From Macrococcus carouselicus (GTDB taxonomy: Bacteria > Bacillota > Bacilli > Staphylococcales > Staphylococcaceae): a stretch of 64,000 bases of DNA. The translations under genes were made by a program, and so were the position numbers. A model generated the notes under the pieces. It worked only from the letters and a program-made list of their open reading frames with translations, was not told the origin of the DNA and searched no databases. Below are positions 18,367 through 27,485 of the stretch, piece by piece (positions within the stretch are counted from its first letter, which is position 1; each line of letters opens with the position of its first letter). Location: contig NZ_SCWD01000004.1 of assembly GCF_004359515.1 (NCBI RefSeq), forward strand, positions 1 to 64,000, read 5' to 3'.

Positions 18367-19014
18367 ATGAATTATTTTATAGTGGGCGATGTCCATGGTT
18401 GTTATTACACGTTGAAGAAATTGCTGCAGAATTGGGACAGTGACCGTCAGAAACTGATTTTTGTCGGGGATTATATCAATAAAGGCAAACATTCACGCAA
18501 AGTGGTTGAATTAGTGAGAGAACTGCAGTATAGATATCCGGGTACTGTGTGTATTAAAGGTAACCATGAGTATGAGATGGTCCGTTATATTGAGGACGGG
18601 ACAAAAAACAGTGACATCAAAGAGAACTTCCGCAACACTCTCATGGATTATGATCTGAGGAATAAGTACCGAGATGATGTGAAGTGGATGAAGAGGCTGC
18701 CGCTTTATTATGATGATGGCGATATTTATGTGACGCATGCAGGGGTGAACTGGTTAGGTCTCAGGAAGTTCAAGGAGAATTCAAGCTGGTGTGTCCTACG
18801 TTACCGCGGCCGGCTGAAGCGCATGTCCAGGCTGCAGGTGTTCGGTCATACACCGACTGAATCGAAACGTCCTGAGTTCAATAAGAAATCCAACGCTATT
18901 AATATCGACAGTGGAGCGGGCAACTTCGATAATATGTCTGCCGTGCTGATTGACGATGCCGGAAAGATCAGGAAAATATATACGGAACAGATACGAAAAG
19001 AGGACTATCACTAG
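18367..19014 (+). CDS. metallophosphoesterase, PPP-type serine/threonine phosphatase family
   Basis: A protein of about 215 residues with all metal motifs of the PPP family in order: GDVHGC, GDYINKG, GNHE, then THAG and GHTP. It is related to PrpE/ApaH-like bacterial phosphatases. Possible substrates are phosphoproteins or dinucleoside tetraphosphates; the sequence does not decide. ATG 18367 (MNYFIVGD) has AAAGGA upstream, better than ATG 18358. Two 11-bp direct repeats ATTTGAAAGGT lie upstream at 18288-18298 and 18303-18313. Its 3' end overlaps the convergent ltrA gene by four bases. Confidence 0.88.
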   Translation: MNYFIVGDVHGCYYTLKKLLQNWDSDRQKLIFVGDYINKGKHSRKVVELVRELQYRYPGTVCIKGNHEYEMVRYIEDGTKNSDIKENFRNTLMDYDLRNKYRDDVKWMKRLPLYYDDGDIYVTHAGVNWLGLRKFKENSSWCVLRYRGRLKRMSRLQVFGHTPTESKRPEFNKKSNAINIDSGAGNFDNMSAVLIDDAGKIRKIYTEQIRKEDYH

Positions 19015-20174
19015 TCCTCTTCTGCTATATCCGGATGCTTGTATTTGTATAGATAAAGATAAATCAGAAAGATAGTGACAGTCGTTATCACACAGATAAT
19101 CGTCAAAGTATAGGCGTAGTTTCTGGTTAAATAAGCAATCATAAAGCCGATAATAAGAATGACGGGGATAAGGATACGCAGTTGTCGCGCACTGGTGAAT
19201 TTCTCATGGGCGTATTGCAAGGTCAGCATCATACCTGAGTAGAAGGAAGCGAGAGCTGCGTACATGAGCTGAATATTGAAAGTGTCTTCCACCGGCTCTT
19301 TCGCATTAAGGACAAGTGAAGCATTCAGTAGCCCGATACCGAGAATCATCAGGAAATGAGCAATAATCATGCTGAGTCCTGATGCATAGTTCTCCTTTTG
19401 TATCAGCCTGTTTGTCTTGAGCCAGTATGTACCGAAGAGCGATATCAGAATCAGGAACAAGAGAATATAGGTGAAATGAAATTCCTTGATTTTGAATATC
19501 TCAGTCAAGCCGATAATTGCTTCGCCGAACATGATGATAATTAATAGCGAATAACGTTCTGACATGTGCGGAACGTTGATCCCTGAAAGCTGCAGTTTTT
19601 GATTGAATGGCATCGGCATAAGATTGGCTGATAGTATAGCAAGCACAAACGCCACATACATCCACGGAGCAGATATGAAAATTGCAAGAGACGCAAGTAA
19701 TGCACTGACCAGCAGAGAGCTGCCGAAAACAATGGAGGCAAACCGGTCATGCGGCAGAATCTTGTCTCTCAGCGTCAGAAAGAACTGAAGACTGGTACTT
19801 GTAAAAAGAATGGCAATACAGATGTTGATAGGATCGAAGACCGATTCAATATCGGCCTTTAAGCTGATAGCCAGAAAGATGGCGATGAACATGTTGAACA
19901 ACAGAAAAAAGAGATCTTTAGTTCTGATCAGTCCGAAACGATTCGTATAGCTTGTCTGATATGACCAGACCGTATAGAAGACCAGCGTCATCATCAAATA
20001 TTTGGCGAAATTAATAAGCGGGATATTGCCGTGTTCGGTGGACAGGATGGTATGAGAGATCTGGGAAATCGCATAGACAAAGACTAAATCATAGAAGAGT
20101 TCGGTCGTATCCACTGCTTTCTCTTTTTCCTCATGGCGATTTGTCAAATCTTCAGGATGGTAGGATTCGTTCAT
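19011..20174 (-). CDS. low temperature requirement protein A (LtrA) family membrane protein
   Basis: A 387-residue protein with about 10-12 hydrophobic helices. It has the family start region TTELFYDLVFVYAISQISH and the central MSERYSLLIIIMFGEAIIGL, which define LtrA (PF06772). The family name comes from a Listeria cold-growth mutant; the biochemical role is unknown. RBS GAGGAGC precedes the ATG. It is convergent with the phosphatase gene. Confidence 0.88.
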   Translation of the reverse strand: MNESYHPEDLTNRHEEKEKAVDTTELFYDLVFVYAISQISHTILSTEHGNIPLINFAKYLMMTLVFYTVWSYQTSYTNRFGLIRTKDLFFLLFNMFIAIFLAISLKADIESVFDPINICIAILFTSTSLQFFLTLRDKILPHDRFASIVFGSSLLVSALLASLAIFISAPWMYVAFVLAILSANLMPMPFNQKLQLSGINVPHMSERYSLLIIIMFGEAIIGLTEIFKIKEFHFTYILLFLILISLFGTYWLKTNRLIQKENYASGLSMIIAHFLMILGIGLLNASLVLNAKEPVEDTFNIQLMYAALASFYSGMMLTLQYAHEKFTSARQLRILIPVILIIGFMIAYLTRNYAYTLTIICVITTVTIFLIYLYLYKYKHPDIAEED

Positions 20175-20200
20175 GTATAGCTCCTCGTCATTGATATAAA

Positions 20201-20222
20201 AAAATCAGCCGCAGCTGATTTT
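20201..20222 (-). terminator. terminator of the 76-residue gene
   Basis: AAAATCAGC / GCTGATTTT perfect stem overlaps the stop codon of the minus-strand gene at 20221. A T run follows on that strand. Confidence 0.8.
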
Positions 20223-20451
20223 AAAGTGTGTCGATACCTTTCGGTGTAAGTTTAAGGATTTTATTGACATTGATTGATGAATAATCATCGGTTTCTTTGA
20301 CTGTCAGAAAACCGTTTGCATCGCGTCCTAATTTTGCGATAAAGTTATTGAAGGTGATAGTTTCATTTGTTGTGACGCGTTCATAATGGTAGACGACCAC
20401 GTTATCTTCCATTAATACCTCGATTTTCAGATACTGATTACTTTCAGACAT
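20221..20451 (-). CDS. hypothetical protein, 76 residues
   Basis: A small soluble protein with no recognised family. It has a beta-rich look (EVLMEDNVVVYHYERV, ETITFNNFIAKLGRD) and no signal peptide or membrane helix. RBS AAAGGAGC precedes the ATG, and a terminator overlaps its stop, so it looks like a separate expressed gene. It is divergent from the FAD oxidoreductase. Confidence 0.7.
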   Translation of the reverse strand: MSESNQYLKIEVLMEDNVVVYHYERVTTNETITFNNFIAKLGRDANGFLTVKETDDYSSINVNKILKLTPKGIDTL

Positions 20452-20540
20452 TAAGAAAAGCTCCTTTGTAAAAATAATTTACTATTCTTTACCCCTCTCT
20501 CTCAGTTTTACACATCATATAATAAAGAAGGAATGAAAAT

Positions 20541-21734
20541 ATGCTGCATAATGGAGATATATTCTGGCCGGAAACATTTGAAGGGAAAGCGTTCCCAGTT
20601 TTAAAGGAATCACTGCGGTGTCAGGTTGTGGTGATAGGAGGCGGTATGAGTGGTGCGATGAGTGCTTTTACCTTTGCGCAGGCAGGCTATCAGACCGTAC
20701 TGATTGATCAGGGTCAGATTGCAGCCGAGAGTTCAGCCGCGAACACGGGCCTCCTGCAGTATATGAGTGACAAATCCCTGCATGAATGTGTGGAGGACTT
20801 CGGAGAGTATGACGCCTATCATTTTTACCGTCAGTCATACGAAGGGCTGTCTCGGATTGAATCATTGTGCCGGGAACTGCCGGATGACGTCCAGTTCATC
20901 AAAAGAGAAAGTGTCCTCTATGCATCAAAGAAGCGGGACGCAAGGCATCTGAAGAAGGAATATATAACGTTAAGAAAGTATGGATTTCCGTGTCAGCTGC
21001 TGGATAGGGCTGAACTGCAGACGCGTTACAGGATTGAGGCTGAAGCGGCACTCATTACCTATGAGGATGCAGAGATTAATCCATACGTCTTTATTCATCG
21101 ACTGATTGAAAAAGCGGTCAATGAGTTCGGACTGCTTGTGTACGAGCAGACTGGGATGAAAAAGTGGAAATCGAAGAACGGTAAGGTTCTGTGTCAGACA
21201 GACAAGGGATACACGCTTACGGCGGAGCATGCGATTTATGCAGGTGGATATGCGGATACTCACTTTGTGAAGTGGGTCCGAAAACGGAAGCTTGTCCGTT
21301 CCTATGCACTTGTCTCAGAACCAGTAGGTCAGTTGTGGCCGAGAAATGCCATGATCTGGGAGACTGCACGTCCGTATCTCTACATCCGACATGCGGAAGG
21401 TGGTCGGGTCATTGTAGGCGGACTTGATGACAATACGAAGAGAATTCCGAACAAGCGTAAAATCAAGAAGAAGACTGACCAGCTGAAGCGGTCATTTGAA
21501 CGTATTTTCCCGGATATCTCACTTGAGATTGAGGAACGCTACGGCGCACGGTTCGGTGAAACGAAAGATGGTTTACCATTCATTGGAGAAGTGCCGGGTA
21601 AAAAGAACTGTTATATGCTGCTTGGTTACGGGGGGAACGGTACTGTTTATTCTTCTTTCGGCAGTAAGATGCTACTGGATATGGTAGCAGGCAGACGAAG
21701 TGAAATCCAGCAGATTTTCAGACTGAATAGATAA
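20541..21734 (+). CDS. FAD-dependent oxidoreductase (DAO family)
   Basis: A 397-residue protein with the dinucleotide-binding GGGMSGAMSAF near residue 34, the ESSAANTGLLQY segment that contacts FAD, and a C-terminal LGYGGNGTVYS. It belongs to the D-amino-acid/glycine oxidase-like family (PF01266). The substrate, probably an amine or amino acid, cannot be read from sequence. It starts at ATG 20541 with GGAATG upstream. No partner gene suggests a pathway. Confidence 0.87.
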   Translation: MLHNGDIFWPETFEGKAFPVLKESLRCQVVVIGGGMSGAMSAFTFAQAGYQTVLIDQGQIAAESSAANTGLLQYMSDKSLHECVEDFGEYDAYHFYRQSYEGLSRIESLCRELPDDVQFIKRESVLYASKKRDARHLKKEYITLRKYGFPCQLLDRAELQTRYRIEAEAALITYEDAEINPYVFIHRLIEKAVNEFGLLVYEQTGMKKWKSKNGKVLCQTDKGYTLTAEHAIYAGGYADTHFVKWVRKRKLVRSYALVSEPVGQLWPRNAMIWETARPYLYIRHAEGGRVIVGGLDDNTKRIPNKRKIKKKTDQLKRSFERIFPDISLEIEERYGARFGETKDGLPFIGEVPGKKNCYMLLGYGGNGTVYSSFGSKMLLDMVAGRRSEIQQIFRLNR

Positions 21735-21744
21735 GGGGTGCCGG

Positions 21745-21825
21745 ATGATTCCTGAAAGTGCTAAGTCTCACAAAATGCTGGCTGTTGAGGGAAGAAGTAT
21801 GATGACAGAAAGGAGCCTATCATGA
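21745..21825 (+). CDS. possible 26-residue upstream peptide
   Basis: A short frame from ATG 21745 whose TGA overlaps the ATG of the next gene. It could be a leader that couples translation or could be chance. The only RBS-like sequence is AAGGGGTG, about eight bases upstream. No homologue is recognised. Confidence 0.22.
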   Translation: MIPESAKSHKMLAVEGRSMMTERSLS

Positions 21826-22325
21826 CCTCAAAACTACAAAAAGAAGTGAATCAACTCTACTACGGGGAAGGACTGTCTGCAGCCGGCTTCTTTGTACTGT
21901 GGTTCGGCACTGCTTTCTTCAGGCCCGAAACACGTCCGTTCCTGCTCAGTCCGGCTGCATCGATTTCGCTGATCAATATCTGCATCATTCTTTCAACCGG
22001 CTCTTATTTCTGGGGCATCATGAAGTGGCATGTGGATGAGCGGCGGCTGCTGAAGCTCACTTCTACTCAGATTCAGCGTTTCAGCCGCATTCATTATCTG
22101 ATTATAACGATGGCAATCTTATCAACGCTTACTATTATCTTAAGTATGCCGCACTCAGCTGAGATGTGGCTGCTGATTGCACTCACCTACATCTTTATGT
22201 GGCTTGAATATATCAATTACTTTCATATCAGGCTCTCATATCTCACACCGCGAGAATTCCGCCAGCTCCTCATCAACCGCAAAGTCACACCTTCTCACTT
22301 GAATCGTGCACTGAAGAACAAATAG
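21822..22325 (+). CDS. hypothetical membrane protein with four helices
   Basis: A 167-residue protein with hydrophobic segments at about 19-32, 42-65, 92-107 and 115-135 and a basic C-terminal tail. RBS AAAGGAGC lies upstream of ATG 21822. No family is recognised. It precedes the HelD-like gene by 54 bases in the same direction and may share its transcript. Confidence 0.75.
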   Translation: MTSKLQKEVNQLYYGEGLSAAGFFVLWFGTAFFRPETRPFLLSPAASISLINICIILSTGSYFWGIMKWHVDERRLLKLTSTQIQRFSRIHYLIITMAILSTLTIILSMPHSAEMWLLIALTYIFMWLEYINYFHIRLSYLTPREFRQLLINRKVTPSHLNRALKNK

Positions 22326-22379
22326 TTTTATAATTACCATTTATCCGCTAAACTTATCATACGTTGAAAGGAGGACGTT

Positions 22380-24434
22380 ATGGTCTCGAAAGAACAGGAA
22401 GCGTTACATTTGGAAGGTGTCAAAAGCCTGATTGACATAATAAATAATGAACTGTCGGGTGAACTTGAGAAGACGACAGGTGAACTGATAGAAGAACGTA
22501 AATTCGCGCTGGAGGAACTCGGCTCAGTCATCACGGATGATGCACAGATAGAATATTCGCAAGTACTGCCGTCACTGAAATTCCAGGAGGAGCTGCAGGT
22601 CAGTCGTCAGGACGTGAAGAATAGTCTCGGCAAGATGAAGGACCGTCCTTATTTTGGCGCTGTGACCATCAAAGACGAAGATGAAGCGGATTCAGAGAAG
22701 CTGTATATTGGCCTTAACAGTCTGAAGGACCCATCGACGAACGACCTCATCATCTACGACTGGCGTACACCTATTGCATCGACTTACTATGCGAACCACC
22801 TCGGACGTGTAGAGTACGAAGTCCCTTCTGTCGGTCTGCAGTCTGTTGATGTCAAAGAACGGATTCAGCTAGTCATTGAAAAAGGTGAACTGCTGGATGT
22901 CTTTGACTCCGAGCTGTATATCGGTGACGATGCGCTGCAGCATTTGCTCGTTGATACTGCGAAGGACAAGATGAAGTCGATCGTCACAACGATTCAGGAG
23001 GACCAGAACCGCATTATCCGCCAGAACTCAGCGCAGGATCTGCTCGTGCTGGGTCCGCCGGGCAGTGGTAAGACGTCTGTCGCCATGCAGCGTATTGCTT
23101 ATCTGCTGTATCTGCATCGTCATAAGATGAATGCGGACAACATGCTTTTCATCACACCGAATGAGATGTTTGGCGATTATATTGCAGAAGTGCTGCCGGA
23201 ACTTGGCGAGGCTTCCATCAATGCGATGACATTTTACCGGCTGCATGATAAACTCAGCCGCAGATACGAGTTTGAGACGCTTTTCCAGCATATCGAACGT
23301 ATGCGCCGTGCAGCTGATACGACGGCATACAGACTCAAATCCTCGCATGATATGCTGAACGCAATCAACAGACATGTAGCAAAGCTTGCGGATAGCGGCA
23401 TTAAATTCAGAACGATCAAGATCAAGGACGAGCCATTCACCACTGCTGAAGAACTCTCTGAACTCTTCTATCACAAGTTCAAGGACTCGCCGATTGATTC
23501 AAGACTTAAGAAAATTCAGGTCGAGTTCTGGCCGCGTTATAAAGAAGTGCTGAATAAGGCCATTAAAGAGCGGACGAAAGCATTGAAGAGAGTAACGAAT
23601 TATATCGGTACAGATGCTGAACTTGAGAAGCAGGCTGAACAGGAAAAGACTAGACAGTTCCGTGTCGTAAAAAACTATATTAAACGACTCGAGTTCATCA
23701 ATATCGAAAAAATCTATCTTGATATTCTGAAACAGCTGAATCCAGCTGTCCGTGCCGCGACTCTTGAGTCTCTCAGAAACAGACAGCTGAACTATGAAGA
23801 CATAGCACCTCTGTTACTCCTTACAGTCAAAGTGAAAGGCCTGCAGCGTGAACCGAAGATCCAGCATCTGATCATTGACGAAGTGCAGGATTACAGCCCC
23901 GTGCAGCTCGCGGCCATCACTGCTGTCTTTCCGAACGCGCGGAAAACGATGCTCGGGGACCGCAATCAACTTGTCCATCCGGTGCATATCGATACGATGG
24001 AGACGACGGCACTCGAACTCACGAAATCTTACCGCTCAACCATCGAAATCACAGAGTTTACGAAGTCCCTTATCGGTAATACATCAACCCAGTCCCTTGG
24101 TGTGCATGGAGACGAAGTGAAGCCTCTGTCATTCACTCATTTTAAGGAAATGCTGAGTCACCTCGATTCTGAAAGTGTCGCGATTATAGCACGGGATGCA
24201 GACCATGCTCAAATGGTAGCGGCTGAACTGCCTGACGTCACATTACTCACGCATGACCAGTACACCTTCACAAAAGGCACGATTCTGATGCCCAACTATA
24301 TGTCTAAAGGCTTCGAGTTCACATATGTCTTTATACTGGACTATGATCTCTACGATAAAGATAAGGACAAATTCCTGCTCTATACAGTAGCGTCAAGGGC
24401 AACCCGACATCTTTATTTAGTGGAGACAGAATGA
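22380..24434 (+). CDS. helD: HelD-like UvrD/Rep-family ATPase (RNA polymerase recycling type)
   Basis: A 684-residue superfamily 1 ATPase. Walker A VLGPPGSGKTSVAMQ is near residue 225, Walker B LIIDEVQDYSPVQL is near 500, and GDRNQLVHP follows. The N-terminal ~200 residues are charged and coiled-coil-like with no helicase motif, as in HelD, which removes stalled RNA polymerase from DNA in Gram-positives. RBS AAAGGAGG precedes ATG. The 3' end overlaps the next gene. The alternative is a generic UvrD-like helicase, but the layout favours HelD. Confidence 0.88.
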   Translation: MVSKEQEALHLEGVKSLIDIINNELSGELEKTTGELIEERKFALEELGSVITDDAQIEYSQVLPSLKFQEELQVSRQDVKNSLGKMKDRPYFGAVTIKDEDEADSEKLYIGLNSLKDPSTNDLIIYDWRTPIASTYYANHLGRVEYEVPSVGLQSVDVKERIQLVIEKGELLDVFDSELYIGDDALQHLLVDTAKDKMKSIVTTIQEDQNRIIRQNSAQDLLVLGPPGSGKTSVAMQRIAYLLYLHRHKMNADNMLFITPNEMFGDYIAEVLPELGEASINAMTFYRLHDKLSRRYEFETLFQHIERMRRAADTTAYRLKSSHDMLNAINRHVAKLADSGIKFRTIKIKDEPFTTAEELSELFYHKFKDSPIDSRLKKIQVEFWPRYKEVLNKAIKERTKALKRVTNYIGTDAELEKQAEQEKTRQFRVVKNYIKRLEFINIEKIYLDILKQLNPAVRAATLESLRNRQLNYEDIAPLLLLTVKVKGLQREPKIQHLIIDEVQDYSPVQLAAITAVFPNARKTMLGDRNQLVHPVHIDTMETTALELTKSYRSTIEITEFTKSLIGNTSTQSLGVHGDEVKPLSFTHFKEMLSHLDSESVAIIARDADHAQMVAAELPDVTLLTHDQYTFTKGTILMPNYMSKGFEFTYVFILDYDLYDKDKDKFLLYTVASRATRHLYLVETE

Positions 24435-24895
24435 TGAATGAAACCATGAATCAGATTGGATGGCAGATTGAAAGTCTGAAGAAACTCTTTAAACATGTCA
24501 GCTTCTTCTCGCTGCAGCAGGAGATTTACCCAGGGGGTCGAACGTGTCAGGCACTGCTGAATCATATCGTCCTGCTTCCTGAGGCAGATTACCGATTGAG
24601 TCAAGGTGCCACGGAGGAAGAAATAGAACAGTTCTATCTCTACTGGGAGAAGGAACTGACATCGACTGAAATGCTGGAGGCCCGGCTTGATCTCAGTTTC
24701 AGTATATTGAAAGATGCCTACAAAGAACTCGAACCTGAGGAACTTGCAGTGAAGACAGCAAGCTACTGGGGAACGAAATATAATCAGACGGAATGGCTGC
24801 TCGTTATTCTGACTCATTTAAGTCATCACCGTAGTCAGCTGTTTACATTTCTCAGAACGGAAGGCGAGCAGCTGGATGTTCAATTGTTTGAATGA
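24431..24895 (+). CDS. DinB/YfiT-like metal-binding four-helix protein
   Basis: A 154-residue protein with a His in LLNHIVLLPEADYR (about residue 46) and a C-terminal LTHLSHHRSQL block, the usual metal-ligand arrangement of the DinB superfamily. Members are often thiol-dependent transferases; the activity here is unknown. ATG 24431 overlaps the helD stop, so expression is likely coupled. Confidence 0.8.
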   Translation: MMNETMNQIGWQIESLKKLFKHVSFFSLQQEIYPGGRTCQALLNHIVLLPEADYRLSQGATEEEIEQFYLYWEKELTSTEMLEARLDLSFSILKDAYKELEPEELAVKTASYWGTKYNQTEWLLVILTHLSHHRSQLFTFLRTEGEQLDVQLFE

Positions 24896-24961
24896 TCAAC
24901 TGTGTTTTTTGACACAGAAACATGAAAAAACAGCGTGCTATAATCTGAATGAGGTGGCGCT

Positions 24962-25396
24962 ATGGTAATAGGTGAAAGACTTGAGACAGAACGACTGATC
25001 ATACGGCCGCTTGATCAGGAACTGATAACAGAGATGGGCTCGGATTACAGACACCAGCGATTTCTGGCACATGCTCGTAAACTTGCGATTGATCCTACTT
25101 TAAAGGGCTGGGACGCGTGGATAGTCCAAAAGAAAGATGGAACGTATATCCGGGATATAGGCTTTAAAGGAAAACCCAGCATAAACCGGGAGATTGAAAT
25201 GGGCTACGGTTTTGAAGAAGCTTATAGAGGTCAGGGTTATGCGACTGAAAGTGTAGGTGAGCTGATGCGCTATGTATGTGGTCTTTATCCTGAACTTACA
25301 GTCAAAGCTGAATGTCTGACGGATAGCCGAGTGCTCGAAAAGCTCGGATTTAACAAGATTCATCAGGATAACCTGCTGATATACTGGCAGAAATAA
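24962..25396 (+). CDS. GNAT family N-acetyltransferase
   Basis: A 144-residue GNAT protein of the RimJ/RimL-like type: ETERLIIRPL start, then the acetyl-CoA loop EEAYRGQGYATES near residue 80 and VLEKLGFNK near the end. The substrate is unknown. RBS GAGGTG and a TATAAT at 24939-24944 lie upstream. Confidence 0.85.
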   Translation: MVIGERLETERLIIRPLDQELITEMGSDYRHQRFLAHARKLAIDPTLKGWDAWIVQKKDGTYIRDIGFKGKPSINREIEMGYGFEEAYRGQGYATESVGELMRYVCGLYPELTVKAECLTDSRVLEKLGFNKIHQDNLLIYWQK

Positions 25397-25418
25397 AGAC
25401 CTGCATCTGCAGGTCTAT
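25397..25418. terminator. terminator between the GNAT and thioredoxin-like genes
   Basis: AGACCTGC / GCAGGTCT stem with an ATCT loop lies between convergent genes and is followed by TATTTATTTT on the plus strand. Confidence 0.75.
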
Positions 25419-25973
25419 TTATTTTGTCAGTCGATTTAACATTGAATAATACACACCGTTCCAGAATTCAGGAGAGCTCAGAAACTTGTCATGTGCAAGC
25501 TGATACTTCTCTTTGCTTTTTGCTTCAAAGCTCGGGTCTTCTTTTGAAGGCAGATCTTTTCTTGAATCTTCAATGAAAGCCTGTACTTCTTCGGCGCGGG
25601 GTCCCCAGACAGCCTGCTCTTCAAAGTTCTCATCGATGAAGACGTATATTGGGATAGAACGTGAAGTCCCGTTAGTCAAGTACTGGTCAATTAAATCCAG
25701 ATGACTGTCACGCAGGACAAATCTGACTTCCATATCTGCTTTTTCGGCAAACTTCAACAGAATGGCGTTATTCATCATCGCATCACCACACCAGTCCTCA
25801 CTGATAGCTATCACTCTTAATTTTCTTTTCTTCACTTCATCAATTCGTTGGTCTTCAGGTGCTTCAAACTGATCATAAATCTGCTGCATTTCCTCTTTGT
25901 TGACCTGCATCTGCGCTTTATAATCTTCTGCAGATAACGCATTTTCAAAGTATTCTTTTAACGATAACATCAT
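25419..25973 (-). CDS. thioredoxin family protein (Thioredoxin_9 type)
   Basis: About 184 residues. The central segment AISEDWCGDAMMNNAIL replaces the usual WCGPC, so only one active-site Cys remains. The fold continues with a PIYVFIDE strand. This is typical of a Bacillales thioredoxin-like family of unknown function. The open frame extends far upstream, antisense to ampS. ATG 25973 (or the next codon) has AGGAGGG directly upstream and is the real start. It is divergent from ampS. Confidence 0.83.
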   Translation of the reverse strand: MMLSLKEYFENALSAEDYKAQMQVNKEEMQQIYDQFEAPEDQRIDEVKKRKLRVIAISEDWCGDAMMNNAILLKFAEKADMEVRFVLRDSHLDLIDQYLTNGTSRSIPIYVFIDENFEEQAVWGPRAEEVQAFIEDSRKDLPSKEDPSFEAKSKEKYQLAHDKFLSSPEFWNGVYYSMLNRLTK

Positions 25974-26090
25974 GAGCCCTCCTTCTTTTCTTCTTTCATT
26001 ATACCCATATGAAAAAAATAAGCAGCTGAATACTATAAAAATGTTTCGGTTTCCGATATAATTAAGAGATATGATAAAGGGGGCCAACCA

Positions 26091-27320
26091 ATGACTTATG
26101 AAGAGAAAGTTAAGAAATATGCAGAGCTTGTCGTTAAAGTAGGACTGAATATTCAGCAAGGACAGAAGCTGATGATCAGTGCAGATATTGATGCCATTGA
26201 TTTTGTCAGAGCAGTCACAAAAGCAGCTTATGACAAAGGGGCAGTAGATGTCATCCAGAAGCTGACAGATGGACCATCCAGCCAGCTGAAATATGAATAT
26301 GCACCCGTTGAGACATTCACTGAAGTACATGATTATCAGAAAGCTGAGATTGATCAGCATCTGACAGAGCGCGTTGCGCATCTGCGGATTTATTCTCAGT
26401 CTCCTGAACTTCTGAAAGATGCAGATCCGGACAAGATTGCCGCGAATGCAACAGCGATCGGTGAACTGAACAAGGATTTCGCACGTGCGGTCGGGCGGTT
26501 TGACTTCTCGTGGTGTATCGTTGCATTCCCTAATATTGCATGGGCGGAGCTTGTCTTCCCGGAACTGAAGGGAGAAGAGGCACGTATGAAGCTCCTTGAT
26601 GCCATGATTGCAGCAGTCAGAGCAGATCAGCCTGACCCGATCAAAGCCTGGGAGGAACATAACAGTAATCTGAACAGCCGGGCACAGCTGCTGACAGAAA
26701 AAGGTTTTGACCGACTCCATTATAAATCAGAACGTACAGACGTCGAAATCGGGCTGAATCAGCGTCATATCTGGATGGGTGCAAGTGCAGTCAATGCGGA
26801 CGGCGTGGAGATTCAGGTCAATATGCCGACGGAGGAAGTCTTTACGTCGCCTGACTTCAGACGAGTCAACGGCGTTATCGGTAATACAAGACCTCTCAGC
26901 TATAACAGTGCAATCATTGATGACTTCAAGCTGACATTCAAAGACGGTTCTGTTGTTGACTTTGAAGCAGGCAAAGGTTACGAGGTCCTGAAAAATATGC
27001 TGGCGACAGATGACGGTGCAAAGCGCCTCGGTGAGATTGCACTTGTGCCTGACGATTCGCCTATCTCAAATTCCGGTATTCTTTATTACAATACACTCTT
27101 TGATGAGAATGCATCCTGTCACGTCGCACTCGGTCGTTCATTCCCGGGTGCACTTCAGAATGGCAAAGAACTTTCAAAAGAAGAGCTGGAAGCATATGGA
27201 CTCAACCAGTCACTGATACATGTTGACTTTATGATAGGAGGACCTGATCTGTCGATTGAAGGAATTCACGAAGATGGCTCGAAAGAATTCATATTTAAGG
27301 ACGGCAACTGGGTCATTTAA
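26091..27320 (+). CDS. ampS: aminopeptidase AmpS/PepS, M29 family
   Basis: A 409-residue metallo-aminopeptidase with TYEEKVKKYAELVVKVGLN at the N-terminus, NMPTEEVFTSPD mid-protein and a C-terminal HVDFMIGGPDLS, all M29 hallmarks with metal-binding Glu, His and Asp residues. It removes N-terminal residues from peptides in the cytoplasm. RBS AAAGGGGG precedes ATG 26091 and TATAAT lies at about 26056-26061. The length is normal. Confidence 0.93.
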   Translation: MTYEEKVKKYAELVVKVGLNIQQGQKLMISADIDAIDFVRAVTKAAYDKGAVDVIQKLTDGPSSQLKYEYAPVETFTEVHDYQKAEIDQHLTERVAHLRIYSQSPELLKDADPDKIAANATAIGELNKDFARAVGRFDFSWCIVAFPNIAWAELVFPELKGEEARMKLLDAMIAAVRADQPDPIKAWEEHNSNLNSRAQLLTEKGFDRLHYKSERTDVEIGLNQRHIWMGASAVNADGVEIQVNMPTEEVFTSPDFRRVNGVIGNTRPLSYNSAIIDDFKLTFKDGSVVDFEAGKGYEVLKNMLATDDGAKRLGEIALVPDDSPISNSGILYYNTLFDENASCHVALGRSFPGALQNGKELSKEELEAYGLNQSLIHVDFMIGGPDLSIEGIHEDGSKEFIFKDGNWVI

Positions 27321-27341
27321 ATGTTAGGATGAAAAAAAGAA

Positions 27342-27461
27342 GTGTTTGTGGTGACAGATGATCTGGTCACTAAGATCAGAAGTCAGATAGAAGGATTCAG
27401 TACACAGATCATTGTCAATGCAATGCATTCACGTGATGAAGAAAAGTTTCTTCTCCATTGA
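27342..27461 (+). CDS. possible 39-residue small protein
   Basis: A short frame from GTG 27342, preceded by AAAAAGAA, fills most of the gap between ampS and its terminator and ends exactly where the terminator stem begins. The peptide is amphipathic (TKIRSQIEGFSTQIIVNAMH). It may be co-transcribed with ampS. No homologue is recognised and chance remains possible. Confidence 0.35.
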   Translation: MFVVTDDLVTKIRSQIEGFSTQIIVNAMHSRDEEKFLLH

Positions 27462-27485
27462 AAAAAGCGCCTAGGCGCTTTTTTT
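27461..27485. terminator. bidirectional terminator between ampS and the lipoprotein gene
   Basis: AAAAAAGCGCCTAGGCGCTT is a perfect palindrome with A and T runs, between convergent genes. Confidence 0.88.

Noticed and set aside
25974-26720. Long N-terminal extension of the thioredoxin-like frame
   Set aside because: It is antisense to the start of ampS, has no RBS, and a well-placed AGGAGGG precedes ATG 25973.
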